From NCBI GenBank assembly GCA_030803735.1, contig JAURUC010000001.1, positions 338,501-402,500 on the forward strand: a stretch of 64,000 nucleotides of DNA. Reading direction: 5' to 3'. This DNA comes from Actinopolyspora lacussalsi. Lineage in GTDB: Bacteria > Actinomycetota > Actinomycetes > Mycobacteriales > Pseudonocardiaceae. The translations under genes were made by a program, and so were the position numbers. Numbering within the stretch: the first letter of the stretch is position 1; each line of letters starts with the position of its first letter. Positions 45,830 to 56,304 of this stretch are shown here, piece after piece. The notes beneath the pieces are model-generated. The model was not told the origin of the DNA, ran no database searches, and saw nothing but the letters and a program-made list of their open reading frames with translations.

Positions 45830-46563
45830 CAAACCTCCAGATACCGTTCCGCGCGGATCGTCACAGCCGGACGTGCTGCCACGAGTGGACCCGTGCCACC
45901 GCGGTCGGGGTGTCCACGGCCGTTCGCGGTGTTGCCGCGCACCTCGCCGGAAGTCTCTCAGACCCGATGTAAGTGGTGAGTGTGCGTACAACTCGCCACG
46001 AGCTCCCCGCCGTGAGTCAACGCCCGTGTGAGGGTGGGGTCTCTCGTCGGCGTTCCACGCGGCAGCGGCGACCGCGAACCCCGAGCCGCTTCCCTCCGGA
46101 GCGCCGTGTGGCCCGGCGTTTCCGGTTGACGGTTAAGAGGGGTGGGGTAATGTGGCCCCCCGAGTGGGGATTTTCGATTTCGCCGTTCCGGCGGAATCGA
46201 ACAGGCGGGGCGATCGCGCCGTGCGGGATTCGCGCCGGTGGTCCCGCGAGGGGTGGCTTCCGGGAGTCCCGGCCGAATTGGCCCGGTTTCCGGTGCGCAG
46301 GGGGTGGTTTCCGATGAGTTTCTCCGGTCGTGGTCACGGGTTCGAAGACGTCGGAGACCGGCACTCGGCCGCGGTGCCGCACCGCGTTCCGCTTCGTGAG
46401 TTCGTCGCCCCGGCCTGGTCTCCGGTGCGTTGTTCCGGTGGCCGAGTCGGACAGCTCGGGGCTGTCGGGGGGAGCCGATCGCTTCGCCCGGGATCGTGAA
46501 CATTTCTCGTGAATCGCCGTCCCGCCCGGCACGACCCGATCGGAACAGGAAGGAAAGGCCAGC
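45830..46563. other. dcw upstream region without mraZ
   Basis: These 734 bases separate moxR from rsmH. No mraZ frame is visible; neither the MFLGTH-type start nor a second SpoVT-AbrB repeat can be read on either strand. TGGGG-like blocks at 46143 and 46165 recall MraZ-binding repeats, but their spacing is irregular. A 60-codon frame at 46318-46500 has unbiased codons and is not called. A ribosome site AGGAAGGAAAGG precedes rsmH. Confidence 0.65.
46173..46201. promoter_or_regulatory. 13-bp inverted repeat upstream of rsmH
   Basis: TTCGATTTCGCCG and CGGCGGAATCGAA form a 13-bp hairpin with one G-U pair and a 3-nt loop. It lies just after the TGGGG blocks. It could be an operator or a leader hairpin of the division cluster. 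Confidence 0.5.
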
Positions 46564-47586
46564 GTGCCAGACAACCCCGAACCCGCTGCCGAACACGAGC
46601 GGGAATTCACCGAGGGGAAGCCCGGTCCGGAAGCGGCACAGCAGCGGCATCTTCCCGTCCTGTTGGAACGAACCGTGGAGTTGTTCGAACCCGTGTTGCG
46701 GGACCGCCGAACCACGGTGCTGGATGCCACACTCGGCATGGGGGGACACACCGAGGCGTTGTTGCGTGCGTTTCCCGATGTGACCGTGATCGGCGTGGAT
46801 CGTGACCCGGAGGCCCTCCGGTTGGCTCGGCAGCGCCTCGCGGAATACGGACAACGTGTGCGGCTGGTGCACGGAGTGGATGATCAACTGGACGAAATCC
46901 TGGCCGAACAGGGGATATCCGAACTCGACGGTGTCCTGTTCGACCTCGGTGTCTCCTCGCTGCAGCTCGACGAGTCCGAACGCGGTTTCTCCTACGCCAG
47001 GGACGCGCCACTGGACATGCGCATGGACACCACCACCGGCCGGACAGCCGCCGACGTGCTCAACACCGCTTCGCGCGCCGAACTGATCCGGATACTTCGG
47101 GAGTACGGCGAGGAGAAGTTCGCCGCCAGAATCGCGTCGGAAGTCGTGCGGGCTCGTGAAGTCGAGCCGTTCGACAACAGCGCGCGGCTGGTGCGGTTGA
47201 TCTACGACAGCGTTCCCGCCGCGGCCAGGCGGACCGGCGGCCATCCGGCCAAACGGACCTTCCAAGCACTTCGCATCGAGGTCAACGGCGAGCTCGAGGT
47301 GCTGCGACGGGCTCTTCCAGCGGCCGTCGACGCGCTCAGCGGCGGTGGTCGCATCGTGGTGCTGTCCTACCACTCCCTTGAGGACCGGGCCGTCAAGCGG
47401 GTCTTCGCCGAACGGGCCAAATCGCGTACCCCGGTCGACCTGCCGGTCGAGCTCCCCGGTCACGGACCACAGCTGCGGCTGCTCACGCGTGGTGCCGAGT
47501 TCGCCGACGAGACGGAGGCGGCCGCCAATCCCAGAGCGAGCTCGGTGCGGCTGCGCGCGGCCGAGCGGATCGAGGAGACGCCATGA
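46564..47586 (+). CDS. rsmH: 16S rRNA (cytosine-1402-N4)-methyltransferase
   Basis: RsmH (MraW) methylates N4 of C1402 in 16S rRNA. The 340-residue protein has the SAM motif [15 protein letters not shown], the conserved [16 protein letters not shown], and the typical [15 protein letters not shown] and [13 protein letters not shown] segments. GTG 46564 follows AGGAAGGAAAGG. Its stop overlaps the ftsL-like start (ATGA). Confidence 0.95.
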   Translation: MPDNPEPAAEHEREFTEGKPGPEAAQQRHLPVLLERTVELFEPVLRDRRTTVLDATLGMGGHTEALLRAFPDVTVIGVDRDPEALRLARQRLAEYGQRVRLVHGVDDQLDEILAEQGISELDGVLFDLGVSSLQLDESERGFSYARDAPLDMRMDTTTGRTAADVLNTASRAELIRILREYGEEKFAARIASEVVRAREVEPFDNSARLVRLIYDSVPAAARRTGGHPAKRTFQALRIEVNGELEVLRRALPAAVDALSGGGRIVVLSYHSLEDRAVKRVFAERAKSRTPVDLPVELPGHGPQLRLLTRGAEFADETEAAANPRASSVRLRAAERIEETP

Positions 47587-48377
47587 CGGCAGCCGCACGG
47601 GGCGGTGACCAGTCCGGCGGCAACGGCCGCGGGAGGCGGCAGCGTACCGACAACCGTACCGATTCCAAGGGAGGCGCTCGCGCGAACCGGCGGATGCACG
47701 TCCGATCCTCCTCGGGCGAACGCGCCTACGAACGCAAGCAGGAACGTGGCCGCCGTTCCTCGGAGCGATCCCCTTCCTCCGGGAAGCAGCGACGATCGGC
47801 GGCGAGCGGCGGTGCCACCGGATCGCACGAGCCCTCCGCACGAGAGGTGTTGCTGGGGTCCGGGTTGCTGCGTTCCGGCAGGAACGCCCTGTTGTCGCTG
47901 AGCGAGCGGATCGCCACCTCCCGGATTCCGTTCGTGGGCACGGTGGTGGTCGTGCTCGTGACGGGAATCGTGGCAACGCTGTGGCTCTCCATCGCCGCGG
48001 TGGGCAACTCGTACCACATGCAGGAGTCCAAGCAGCGTGTCCAGGCCCTGTCCGAACGCAAGGAGGACCTGTTGCGTTCGGTGAGCAGGATGAGTTCGAT
48101 CTCCGAGATCAGACGCCGGGCCGAGCGGATGAACATGGTCCCGGTGTCCGAGGTCGCGCATCTGGTGCGGCAGCCTGACGGATCGGTCAGGGTGGTCGGT
48201 GAACCGCGACCGGCCGAGGGACCCGAGTCCGCGCCGCAGGGGGAGGACAGCGATCCGGAGGGGGCCGGGGAACACGCCGATGGCGGTGACTCGTCCGGTC
48301 AACGACCACCGCAGCGGCGGGAAGAGCCTCCGGAGGGCTCCGAGCAATCGTCGTCGAACGAAGCGTCGGTGGGGTGA
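47583..48377 (+). CDS. ftsL: FtsL-like septum protein
   Basis: A bitopic division protein between rsmH and ftsI, the place of ftsL. It has a long basic cytoplasmic tail (residues 1-110), one transmembrane helix (about 118-142) and an extracellular coiled coil with [23 protein letters not shown], then a disordered Glu/Pro/Ser tail. At 264 residues it is longer than proteobacterial FtsL because of the tails, as in other actinobacteria. Sequence is poorly conserved; identity rests mainly on context and topology. Confidence 0.85.
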   Translation: MTAAARGGDQSGGNGRGRRQRTDNRTDSKGGARANRRMHVRSSSGERAYERKQERGRRSSERSPSSGKQRRSAASGGATGSHEPSAREVLLGSGLLRSGRNALLSLSERIATSRIPFVGTVVVVLVTGIVATLWLSIAAVGNSYHMQESKQRVQALSERKEDLLRSVSRMSSISEIRRRAERMNMVPVSEVAHLVRQPDGSVRVVGEPRPAEGPESAPQGEDSDPEGAGEHADGGDSSGQRPPQRREEPPEGSEQSSSNEASVG

Positions 48378-50326
48378 CAGACATGGCTTCTCGGGATCGG
48401 CAGGGCGCCAAGCCCCGCCAGACCAATCGTTCGAAGCGGGCGCCGCGGCGTGGGACGGCCGCGAGCGGCACCAAGCTCGCTCGTGGCGGCGGTTCCGCGG
48501 CTCGGCGACGTGGTCCGCGCAAATCTCGCTTCGGAGTGGCCTCCAACAGGCGGCGGTTCGGTATCGGCCGGATGTTGCTGGTTCTGGCCCTGGTATCAGC
48601 CGGGGTGAAACTGGTCGTGGTACAGGGATTCGAGGCGAGCGCGTTGTCCGAACAGGCCGACGACCAGTTGCTCACCAAGACCACGATCCCCGCGCAGCGT
48701 GGTTCCATCCTGGACTCCGAGGGCAGGGTGCTCGCCTTCAGCAGCGAGTCCCGCAAGCTCTACGCCAATCCGAAACTGCTGGATCAGCAGCAGCGCGAGT
48801 CGGACAATCCCGAAGCGCTGAGCGGGCCGGAGAAGAAACGGGAGATCGCCGCCTACATCGACAAGGTGACCAACGGCAGGGTGAGTGAACGGGAAACCCT
48901 GCGGGCGTTGTTCTCGGACGAGCAGTTCCTCTACTTCGGCTCGTTGATCGATCCCGCGGTCGCCCGCGAGATCCACGACAAGTACCCGCAGATCGGTACC
49001 GAGTACCGAGCGGTCCGGCAGTACCCGGCCGGATCGGTGGGCGCCGGTATCGTCGGTTCCGCCTCCTGGCGCAAGGGCAAGAACAAGATCCTGGGGAACG
49101 TGGGTCTCGAGAGCTCGCTGGACGGTACGCTCTCCGGTGAGGACGGTCTCCGGATCTCGCACACCGCTCGCATAAGCACCGGGCTCGTCATCCCCGGCAC
49201 CAAGCGCACCATCCGACCGGCGGAGCCGGGCTCGGACGTCCGGCTGACCGTCGACTCGGACCTGCAGTTCGTGCTCGATCGGAAACTCGACTCCTACGTC
49301 CGGGACGTCGGCGCGGAGGGTGGAAGCGCGGTCGTGCTGGACTCGCGGACCGGCGAGGTGCGTGCTCTGGCCAACTCCGATCTCTCGGCCGATCCCTCGC
49401 AGGGCAGTCGTGCTTCCCGCCACCTGAGCAACCAGGCGGTCACCACTCCCTACGAACCCGGTTCGGTGAACAAGATCATCACGGCCGCCGGGGCCATCGA
49501 ACACGGGATCATGCGGCCCGACAGTGTGCTGCGCGTGCCGTCGAAGATCGAGATGGGTGGTGCCACGGTCAGGGACGCCTGGCAGCACGGCACCCTCCCG
49601 CTCACGTTCACCGGAGTGCTCGCCAAGTCGTCCAATGTGGGGACCCTGATGACGGCGAAGCGGCTGGGCAAGGATCGCTTCGGCGAGTTGGTGAAGAAGT
49701 TCGGGCTGGGTAGTGAGACCGGCATCGCCCTTCCCGGCGAGAGCTCCGGGGTCGTACCGCCGACCAAGCAGTGGTCGGACACCCGGTTCGCCAATCTGCC
49801 GATCGGCCAGGGGCTGTCCATGACGGTGTTGCAGATGGCCGGGATGTACCAGGCCATCGCCAACGACGGTGTGCGGATCCCGCCGCGGGTGGTCGACTCG
49901 ACCATCGGGCCGGACGGCCAGGAGCACCAGCGGTCCGCACCGCAAGGGGTTCGCGTCGTCAGCGAGCGAACCGCCGACACGGTCAAGAACATGCTGCGCG
50001 CGGTCGTGCAGGACGAGCGGGGACAACGCGGCACCGCGCCGCGGGCCGCGCTGGCCGGTTACCAGGTCTCCGGCAAGACGGGGACGGCGCAGCAGCCCGA
50101 CCCCGAGTGCGACTGTTACAGCAACTCGCAGCACTGGGCGACCTTCGCGGGGATGCTGCCCGCCGACAACCCGAGATACGTGATCGGAATCATGATCGAC
50201 GATCCCGACAGGGGAAAACTTACCGCCGCGCCGCTGTTCCACGACGTCGCGGCGGATCTGACACGTCGGTACGACATCCCGCTGTCCGGCGAGCCGGCCC
50301 CGGAGATGACGTTGCGGGTGAGATAG
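48374..50326 (+). CDS. ftsI: Septal transpeptidase FtsI (class B PBP)
   Basis: FtsI cross-links peptidoglycan at the septum with FtsW. One N-terminal transmembrane segment follows a very basic tail (residues 1-55). The dimerisation domain comes next, then the transpeptidase with Ser364 in PGSVNK (SxxK), Ser419-x-Asn421 (SxN) and Lys568-Thr-Gly570 (KTG). Length 650 residues. GTG 48374 overlaps the ftsL stop (GTGA); ATG 48383 is an alternative. A Cys pair near ECDCYS precedes the C-terminus. Confidence 0.94.
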   Translation: MTDMASRDRQGAKPRQTNRSKRAPRRGTAASGTKLARGGGSAARRRGPRKSRFGVASNRRRFGIGRMLLVLALVSAGVKLVVVQGFEASALSEQADDQLLTKTTIPAQRGSILDSEGRVLAFSSESRKLYANPKLLDQQQRESDNPEALSGPEKKREIAAYIDKVTNGRVSERETLRALFSDEQFLYFGSLIDPAVAREIHDKYPQIGTEYRAVRQYPAGSVGAGIVGSASWRKGKNKILGNVGLESSLDGTLSGEDGLRISHTARISTGLVIPGTKRTIRPAEPGSDVRLTVDSDLQFVLDRKLDSYVRDVGAEGGSAVVLDSRTGEVRALANSDLSADPSQGSRASRHLSNQAVTTPYEPGSVNKIITAAGAIEHGIMRPDSVLRVPSKIEMGGATVRDAWQHGTLPLTFTGVLAKSSNVGTLMTAKRLGKDRFGELVKKFGLGSETGIALPGESSGVVPPTKQWSDTRFANLPIGQGLSMTVLQMAGMYQAIANDGVRIPPRVVDSTIGPDGQEHQRSAPQGVRVVSERTADTVKNMLRAVVQDERGQRGTAPRAALAGYQVSGKTGTAQQPDPECDCYSNSQHWATFAGMLPADNPRYVIGIMIDDPDRGKLTAAPLFHDVAADLTRRYDIPLSGEPAPEMTLRVR

Positions 50327-50429
50327 CCACCACGACGTCCCGGAGAGGTCGGACCGACCGCGCGAGCCGGGCGGCGATGTGAACCGGGCGGCGAGCTGGC
50401 GGTGGTCATTCGTGGGGAAGGAACAGTTC

Positions 50430-50447
50430 TTCACTCGAACGAGTGAA
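50430..50447. promoter_or_regulatory. Palindrome upstream of murE
   Basis: TTCACTCGAACGAGTGAA is a perfect palindrome (8-bp arms, 2-nt centre), 86 bp before murE in the 207-base ftsI-murE spacer. It suits a dimeric repressor, not identified. Confidence 0.45.
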
Positions 50448-50520
50448 AACCGTTCGAGCAGGCGAGACCACCTCGCGACGCACCTGCCTACCGTAAAGCT
50501 GCTCCGTGGAGCGGTACCGG

Positions 50521-50526
50521 TAACCT
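50521..50526 (+). promoter_or_regulatory. Candidate -10 box of a leaderless murE transcript
   Basis: TAACCT fits the actinobacterial TANNNT -10 pattern and lies 7 nt before the murE GTG. No ribosome site exists, so transcription could begin at or next to the start codon. No convincing -35 element is seen. Confidence 0.3.
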
Positions 50527-50533
50527 TTTTCCC

Positions 50534-52174
50534 GTGCCTTCCCCGGTTGCGAGTTCTCCGCCACGTCCCTCGCGTGTCGAGCCGGTACGTGTCGAGGAGT
50601 TAGCCGATTCGATCGGTGCCCGTGTCGTTCGTCCCGCCGAAACCCCGGAATCAGCCGCCGCGTCCGTCGAGGTGGCCGGAGTGACGCTGCGTGCCCAGCA
50701 CGTACGGCCGGGTGATGTCTTCGCCGCGTTGCGGGGCGCCAGAACGCACGGTGCCGAGCACGCGGCCACCGCGCTGGATGCGGGTGCCCGGGCGGTCCTC
50801 ACCGACGAGTCGGGGGCCGCTCACCCCGAGCTGCTGCGGCACCCCGCCGTGTCGCGCGGTGAGGTCGTGCTGCTGGTTCACTCGGATCCGCGCGGTGTGC
50901 TCGGTGAGCTCGCCGCCGAGGTCTACGGTCGTCCCGCCGACGGGTTGTCGGTACTCGGTGTGACAGGGACCTCGGGCAAGACGACCACGAGCTATCTGAT
51001 CGAGTCGGCGCTGCGCTCGGCCGGGCTGGTCACCGGCCTGATCGGGACCGTCGAGACCCGGCTGGCCGGTACCCGGCTGGAAAGCGCGTTCACCACCCCG
51101 GAGGCCCCCGACCTGCAGGCACTGCTGGCGGTGATGCTCGAAGGGGGAGTCACCCACGTGGTCATGGAGGTGTCCAGTCACGCCCTCGTGCTGGGCAGGG
51201 TTGCCGGGCTGCGGTTCGCCGTGGGCGGTTTCACCAACCTCTCCAGCGAACACCTGGACTTCCACCGCGACATGGCGGACTACTTCGCGGCCAAGGCGAT
51301 GCTGTTCGATGGGCGCTGCACTCGGGAGGTGGTGTGCACCGACACCGAGTGGGGCTCCAGGCTGGTCGGGCCGGGAACCGCCACGGTGGCGACGCAGGGC
51401 ACCGCGGACTGGACGGCCACCGATGTGGTCACCAGCACCACCGGTGCGCAGCGGTTCACCGTCAACGCTCCCGACGGCGCCCGCACCGAGGTCGAGCTGC
51501 GGCTGCCGGGCTCGTTCAACATCGCCAACGCACTGTTGGCCACCGCGATGGCACGAGCCGTCGGTGTCGAGTACGCCGATATCGCGAACGGACTCGGTGA
51601 GGTGGACGTTCCGGGACGCATGGAGCGTGTCGCGCTGGGACAGGACTTCGCGGCGGTGGTCGACTACTCCCACAAGCCGGGAGCCGTCGGCGCTGTGCTG
51701 GAAGCCGCACGCTCCCAGGCGGCGGGGAAGGTGATCGTCGTGCTCGGTTGTGGCGGTGACAGGGACACGGCCAAACGTCCCGTCATGGGAGCCACGGCAG
51801 CCCAGCGGGCCGACGTTCTGATAGTGACCGATGACAATCCCCGTAGTGAGGATCCCGCGCGGATCCGTGCCGCCGTGCTCGAGGGAACCACTCGGGTCGC
51901 GAAGTCCGAGCGGGCCGAATCCCACGAGATCGGTGATCGGCGTGCGGCCATCGCGGAAGCGGTACGGCGCGCAGCCGGCGGTGACGTCGTCGTGGTCGCC
52001 GGTAAGGGGCACGAAACCGGCCAGGAAGTGGCGGGTGTGGTTCACCCGTTCTCCGATCGCGACGAACTCGCCGCGGCACTGCGTGAACGACTCGGGAGTC
52101 CGCAAGGGACGGAAACCGTTCCCGCTGGTCGGATCCCCGACAACCAGCGGGGAAGTGACGAGGAGGCAAGGTGA
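50534..52174 (+). CDS. murE: UDP-MurNAc-L-Ala-D-Glu:meso-DAP ligase
   Basis: MurE adds the third residue of the peptidoglycan stem peptide. The ATP-binding loop GVTGTSGKTTT is present, as is DNPRSEDP, whose Asp-Asn-Pro-Arg motif specifies meso-diaminopimelate. This agrees with the DAP pathway genes dapA and dapB in the window. Length 546 residues; GTG 50534. The stop overlaps murF (GTGA). Confidence 0.95.
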   Translation: MPSPVASSPPRPSRVEPVRVEELADSIGARVVRPAETPESAAASVEVAGVTLRAQHVRPGDVFAALRGARTHGAEHAATALDAGARAVLTDESGAAHPELLRHPAVSRGEVVLLVHSDPRGVLGELAAEVYGRPADGLSVLGVTGTSGKTTTSYLIESALRSAGLVTGLIGTVETRLAGTRLESAFTTPEAPDLQALLAVMLEGGVTHVVMEVSSHALVLGRVAGLRFAVGGFTNLSSEHLDFHRDMADYFAAKAMLFDGRCTREVVCTDTEWGSRLVGPGTATVATQGTADWTATDVVTSTTGAQRFTVNAPDGARTEVELRLPGSFNIANALLATAMARAVGVEYADIANGLGEVDVPGRMERVALGQDFAAVVDYSHKPGAVGAVLEAARSQAAGKVIVVLGCGGDRDTAKRPVMGATAAQRADVLIVTDDNPRSEDPARIRAAVLEGTTRVAKSERAESHEIGDRRAAIAEAVRRAAGGDVVVVAGKGHETGQEVAGVVHPFSDRDELAAALRERLGSPQGTETVPAGRIPDNQRGSDEEAR

Positions 52175-53679
52175 TCCGGCTCAGCCTCGACGAGGTAGCT
52201 GGGGCGGTCGGTGGCAGGCTGCACCGCGCCGATGGCAGCGAGGTCGTCACCGCGGCCGTCGAATTCGATTCCAGGAAGATTCGGCCCGGTGGGCTGTTCG
52301 TGGCGATGCCGGGCGAGCAGGTCGATGGTCACCGGTTCGCGGAGCAGGCGGTCTCCGACGGTGCCGTCGCGGTGCTGGCCGCCAGGGAGGTCGCGGCTCC
52401 CGCGGTGATCGTGCCCGCCGTCGGTTCGGCGGAGCGGTCCCGCGCGATGGCGCTCGCGGCCGACGAGGACGGCTCCGGAGCAGCGGTTCTGGTGGCCATG
52501 GCCCGGCTCGCCCGTTTGGTCGTGGACAAACTCGCGAACCAACTCACGGTCGTGGGAGTGACCGGTTCGTCCGGCAAGACCTCGACCAAGGACATGATCG
52601 CGCAACTGCTCGAGCGGATGGGGCCCACCGTGGCTCCCCCCGGTTCGTTCAACAACGAGCTGGGGCATCCGTGGACGGTGCTGCGCGCCGACGAACGAAC
52701 CGAATACCTGGCGCTGGAGCTCTCCGCGCGCGGCATGGGGCACATCGCGGAGCTCTGCGAGTCCGCCCCGCCCCGGATCGGGGCGGTGCTCAACGTCGGC
52801 AGCGCACATCTCGGCGAGTTCGGATCCAGGGAGGCGGTGGCACAGGCCAAGGGCGAGCTCGTCGAGGCCCTGCCGAGCGCTGCCGAAGGCGGAGTGGCGG
52901 TGCTCAACGCCGACGACCCGGTCGTTTCGGCCATGGCCGAGCGCACCCGGGCGCGGGTGCTTCGTTTCGGGCAACACCCCCACGCCTCGGTGCGAGCCGA
53001 CGACGTCGAGGTGGACGAGCTCGCCCGGCCGCGTTTCACCCTGATCACTCCCGACGGCCACGCCCGGGTGCGGTTGCCGCTGCACGGTGAGCACCACGTC
53101 GGCAACGCACTGGCCGCGGCTGCCGTGGCGTTCGAGCTCGGAGCCGCGACCGAGGACATCGCCGAGTGGTTGAACGGGATCGAACAGCTGTCCGGAAAGC
53201 GGATGGAGGTCACCACCACCCCGGACGGGGTGACCGTGATCAACGACGCCTACAACGCCAATCCCGAGTCCGTGCGGGCCGCGTTGAAAGCATTGGCGGC
53301 CATGACGCACGACCGTCCCGGCAGCGGATGGGCGGTACTCGGCGCGCTCGGTGAACTCGGCGACGCCGGTCCCGAGGAGCACGACGAGATAGGACGCCTG
53401 GCCGTGCGGCTGAACATCGATCGCCTCGTGGTGGTGGGTGACCAGGCACGTGCCATGCATCAGGGAGCCGCGCTGGAGGGCTCCTGGGGAGAGGAATCGG
53501 TTCTGGTGCCCGATGTGGACGCTGCCCTCGCGTTGTTGCGCGAGCAGCTGCGGCCCGACGACGTCGTGCTGGTCAAGGCCTCGAACGCCGCGGCGCTGTG
53601 GCGGGTCGCCGAGGAGCTGGTTCCCGCGGCGCCCGGTTCGGCGGAGGGCTCCACCGGACGGGACGGTGGTACGACGTGA
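52171..53679 (+). CDS. murF: UDP-MurNAc-tripeptide-D-Ala-D-Ala ligase
   Basis: MurF attaches D-Ala-D-Ala, completing the UDP-MurNAc-pentapeptide. The P-loop [14 protein letters not shown] is near residue 129, and [15 protein letters not shown] near residue 355 is the Mur ligase C-domain signature. Length 502 residues. GTG 52171 overlaps the murE stop and its own stop overlaps mraY (GTGA). Confidence 0.95.
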   Translation: MIRLSLDEVAGAVGGRLHRADGSEVVTAAVEFDSRKIRPGGLFVAMPGEQVDGHRFAEQAVSDGAVAVLAAREVAAPAVIVPAVGSAERSRAMALAADEDGSGAAVLVAMARLARLVVDKLANQLTVVGVTGSSGKTSTKDMIAQLLERMGPTVAPPGSFNNELGHPWTVLRADERTEYLALELSARGMGHIAELCESAPPRIGAVLNVGSAHLGEFGSREAVAQAKGELVEALPSAAEGGVAVLNADDPVVSAMAERTRARVLRFGQHPHASVRADDVEVDELARPRFTLITPDGHARVRLPLHGEHHVGNALAAAAVAFELGAATEDIAEWLNGIEQLSGKRMEVTTTPDGVTVINDAYNANPESVRAALKALAAMTHDRPGSGWAVLGALGELGDAGPEEHDEIGRLAVRLNIDRLVVVGDQARAMHQGAALEGSWGEESVLVPDVDAALALLREQLRPDDVVLVKASNAAALWRVAEELVPAAPGSAEGSTGRDGGTT

Positions 53680-54752
53680 AGCACATTCTGATCGCGGCCG
53701 CCGTCGGGCTGGTCGTCTCGATTCTGTTCACCCCGTACCTCATCCGGGTCTTTTCCAAGCAGGGGTTCGGCCAGGAGATCCGTGAGGAGGTGCAGAAGTC
53801 CCACTCGGCCAAGCGGGGAACACCGACCATGGGTGGTATGGCCATCCTCGTCGCCATGTGGGCGGGCTATCTGGCCACACACCTCACCGTCTCCGAAGCG
53901 TTTCCCAGCGTCACGGCCCTGCTGGTGCTCGGCCTGACCACCGTGCTGGGCTTCGTCGGTTTCCTGGACGACTTCATCAAGATCCGCAAGCGCCGCAACC
54001 TCGGGCTCAACAAGACGGCCAAGCTCGTGGGGCAGATGGTCGCCTCGGTGCTGTTCGCGATTCTGGCCCTGCAGTTCAAGGACCAGAACGGCATCACGCC
54101 CGCCTCCGCGCACCTGTCGTTCATCCGCGACATCAGCGTGGTCTCGTTCGGTGTCATCGGCTTCGTGATCTTCGCCTACGTCGCGATCAGCGGTTGGTCC
54201 AACGCGGTGAACTTCACCGACGGCATGGACGGACTCGCGGGTGGTACCGCGGCGATGGTGCTGGCCAGCTACGTGCTGATCGGGTTCTGGCAGTTCCGCA
54301 ACTCCTGTGCGCTGTTGGAGGACCCCGGGCCGGCCTGCTACCAGGTGCGTGACCCGCTCGACGTCGCGGTGGTGGCCGCCGCCGCGATGGGAGCCTGTGT
54401 GGGTTTCCTCTGGTGGAACGCCGCTCCTGCCAAGATCTTCATGGGCGACACCGGTTCGCTCGCGATCGGTGGACTCGTGGCCGGCCTCTCCATGACTACC
54501 CGAACGGAACTGCTGATGATCGTCATCGGCGGTCTGTTCGTGGTGGAGGCGCTCTCCGTCGTGCTGCAGATCGTGGTCTTCCGCACCTCGCGGCGCAGAC
54601 TGTTCCGTATGGCCCCGTTCCACCACCACTTCGAACTCGCCGGGTGGGCGGAGACCACGGTTATCATCCGGTTCTGGATACTGGCAGCGATCAGCTGCCT
54701 GTTCGGTGTCGGGCTGTTCTACGCCGACTGGTTGGCACTGGTACCGAGCTGA
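53676..54752 (+). CDS. mraY: Phospho-MurNAc-pentapeptide transferase
   Basis: MraY transfers phospho-MurNAc-pentapeptide to undecaprenyl phosphate, making lipid I in the membrane. About ten transmembrane helices. Conserved loops are KRGTPTMGG, the catalytic [39 protein letters not shown] and [11 protein letters not shown]. Length 358 residues. GTG 53676 overlaps the murF stop. Confidence 0.96.
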   Translation: MKHILIAAAVGLVVSILFTPYLIRVFSKQGFGQEIREEVQKSHSAKRGTPTMGGMAILVAMWAGYLATHLTVSEAFPSVTALLVLGLTTVLGFVGFLDDFIKIRKRRNLGLNKTAKLVGQMVASVLFAILALQFKDQNGITPASAHLSFIRDISVVSFGVIGFVIFAYVAISGWSNAVNFTDGMDGLAGGTAAMVLASYVLIGFWQFRNSCALLEDPGPACYQVRDPLDVAVVAAAAMGACVGFLWWNAAPAKIFMGDTGSLAIGGLVAGLSMTTRTELLMIVIGGLFVVEALSVVLQIVVFRTSRRRLFRMAPFHHHFELAGWAETTVIIRFWILAAISCLFGVGLFYADWLALVPS

Positions 54753-54866
54753 TGCTCGGTGTTCCCGCCGGGACGTGTTCCTCCGGAGCCGGCAGCCGCT
54801 GTGCTCCGGGCCCGTCCCGGCGGCCCGATGAACGACACGGCAGTCACGAGGATCTTTGGTGAGGTC

Positions 54867-56297
54867 ATGAGCAAGGTGGGGACGCGGATCCTGGTCGCCG
54901 GAGCGGGGGTTTCCGGCAGATCGGCCGCCGAGGCGCTGCTGGCCGAGGGAGCGAGTGTCACCGTCACGGACGCCTCCGAAGAGCGGCTGGCCGAACTGGC
55001 CGGACCACGGATGCGGGGAGCCGAACTCGTCGTCGGTCTCACCGAGCCCCCGAGCGCTACCGATCTCGTGGTCACCAGTCCCGGCTGGCGTCCCGATGCA
55101 CCGTTGCTGACGGCCGCTGAGGCCGCTGGGATCGAAGTGATCAGCGAGATCGAGCTCGCCTGGCGTCTCGACCGGGCTTCCGCACGGCCCGCCCACTGGC
55201 TGGCCGTTACGGGGACCAACGGTAAGACCACCACCGTCGGAATGCTGGAGTCGGTGCTGCGTGCGGCGGGCATGGACGCGGTGGCCTGCGGCAACGTGGG
55301 ACTTCCCGCCGTGGACGCCGTCCGCGCGGGCCATCGTGTGCTGGCGGTGGAACTGTCGAGTTTTCAACTGCACTGGTCGAACACCTTCTCACCCGACACC
55401 GGGGTCATCCTCAATCTCGCCGAGGACCACCTGGACTGGCACGGCTCGCTGCGCGCCTACGGCGCTGCCAAGGGCAAGGTGTACGGCGGGAACTCGGTTT
55501 CGGTCTACAACGCGGACGACCCCGCCTCCCGCGAGCTCGTCACCGAGCACTCCGCCGCGACACGGGTCGGGATCACATTGGGTGAGCCCGAATCCGGTCA
55601 GCTGGGAGTGCGGGACGAGGAACTGCTCGACCGCGCGTTCGGCCCGAACGGGGTTTCCACCTCGGCCGAAGCCGCACCCGTGTCGCTGGCCACGGTGGCC
55701 GATGTCCGGCAGGTGGGTGAGCACAATCTCGCCAACGCACTCGCCGCCTGCGCGCTGGCCCGGTCGTGCGGGGTGTCCGCGACCGCCTGTGCCGAAGGGC
55801 TCCGCGAGTTCGCTCCCGGAAAGCATCGTTCCGTCGTGGTCGCCCGGTCGGGGGGAATTGTCTACGTCGACGATTCCAAGGCGACGAACCCACACGCCGC
55901 ATCGGCCGCGCTCGGTGCGCATCGGGACGTGGTATGGATCGCGGGTGGACTCCTGAAGGGAGCCGAGGTCGACGAGCTGGTCCGGCAGCACGCCCACCGG
56001 TTGCGTGCGGCGGTGCTGATCGGTACTGATCAGGAGTCGATAGCCGAGGCGCTGCGCAGACACGCCCCGGACGTGCCGGTGGTCGGTATCCCCCCGCAAC
56101 GGGAAGCCGCCATGTCGGAGGCCGTGCGGTCGGCCAACGACTACGCGACGTCGGGAACCGCCGTCGTGCTGGCACCGGCCGCGGCGTCCATGGACATGTA
56201 CACCGACTACGCCCATCGTGGGCGGGAATTCGCGGCAGCGGTACGTGCCGTGCGGGCGGAACCGGGGACGGAACCGGCCGAACATCCCAGGGGGTGA
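54867..56297 (+). CDS. murD: UDP-MurNAc-L-Ala:D-Glu ligase
   Basis: MurD adds D-glutamate to UDP-MurNAc-L-Ala. The N-terminal Rossmann motif ILVAGAGVSGRSAAEAL, the ATP loop AVTGTNGKTTT and the C-domain motif VYVDDSKATNPHA are intact. ATG 54867 gives the family-typical start and 476 residues; ATG 54828 would add 13 residues and cannot be excluded. It begins 114 bases after mraY. Confidence 0.94.
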   Translation: MSKVGTRILVAGAGVSGRSAAEALLAEGASVTVTDASEERLAELAGPRMRGAELVVGLTEPPSATDLVVTSPGWRPDAPLLTAAEAAGIEVISEIELAWRLDRASARPAHWLAVTGTNGKTTTVGMLESVLRAAGMDAVACGNVGLPAVDAVRAGHRVLAVELSSFQLHWSNTFSPDTGVILNLAEDHLDWHGSLRAYGAAKGKVYGGNSVSVYNADDPASRELVTEHSAATRVGITLGEPESGQLGVRDEELLDRAFGPNGVSTSAEAAPVSLATVADVRQVGEHNLANALAACALARSCGVSATACAEGLREFAPGKHRSVVVARSGGIVYVDDSKATNPHAASAALGAHRDVVWIAGGLLKGAEVDELVRQHAHRLRAAVLIGTDQESIAEALRRHAPDVPVVGIPPQREAAMSEAVRSANDYATSGTAVVLAPAAASMDMYTDYAHRGREFAAAVRAVRAEPGTEPAEHPRG

Positions 56298-56304
56298 GGC
56301 AGCT

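Noticed and set aside
43250..45979. 909-codon rightward frame across the transglutaminase, DUF58 and moxR genes
   Set aside because: It covers parts of three genes with clear motifs on the other strand, so it is a compositional shadow.
46318..46500. 60-codon frame in the mraZ-less gap
   Set aside because: Third-position bases are not biased as in neighbouring genes and no similarity to MraZ can be seen.
45958..47976. 672-codon leftward frame through the dcw upstream region and rsmH
   Set aside because: It runs antisense through rsmH and part of ftsL; no recognisable domain and no mraZ similarity.
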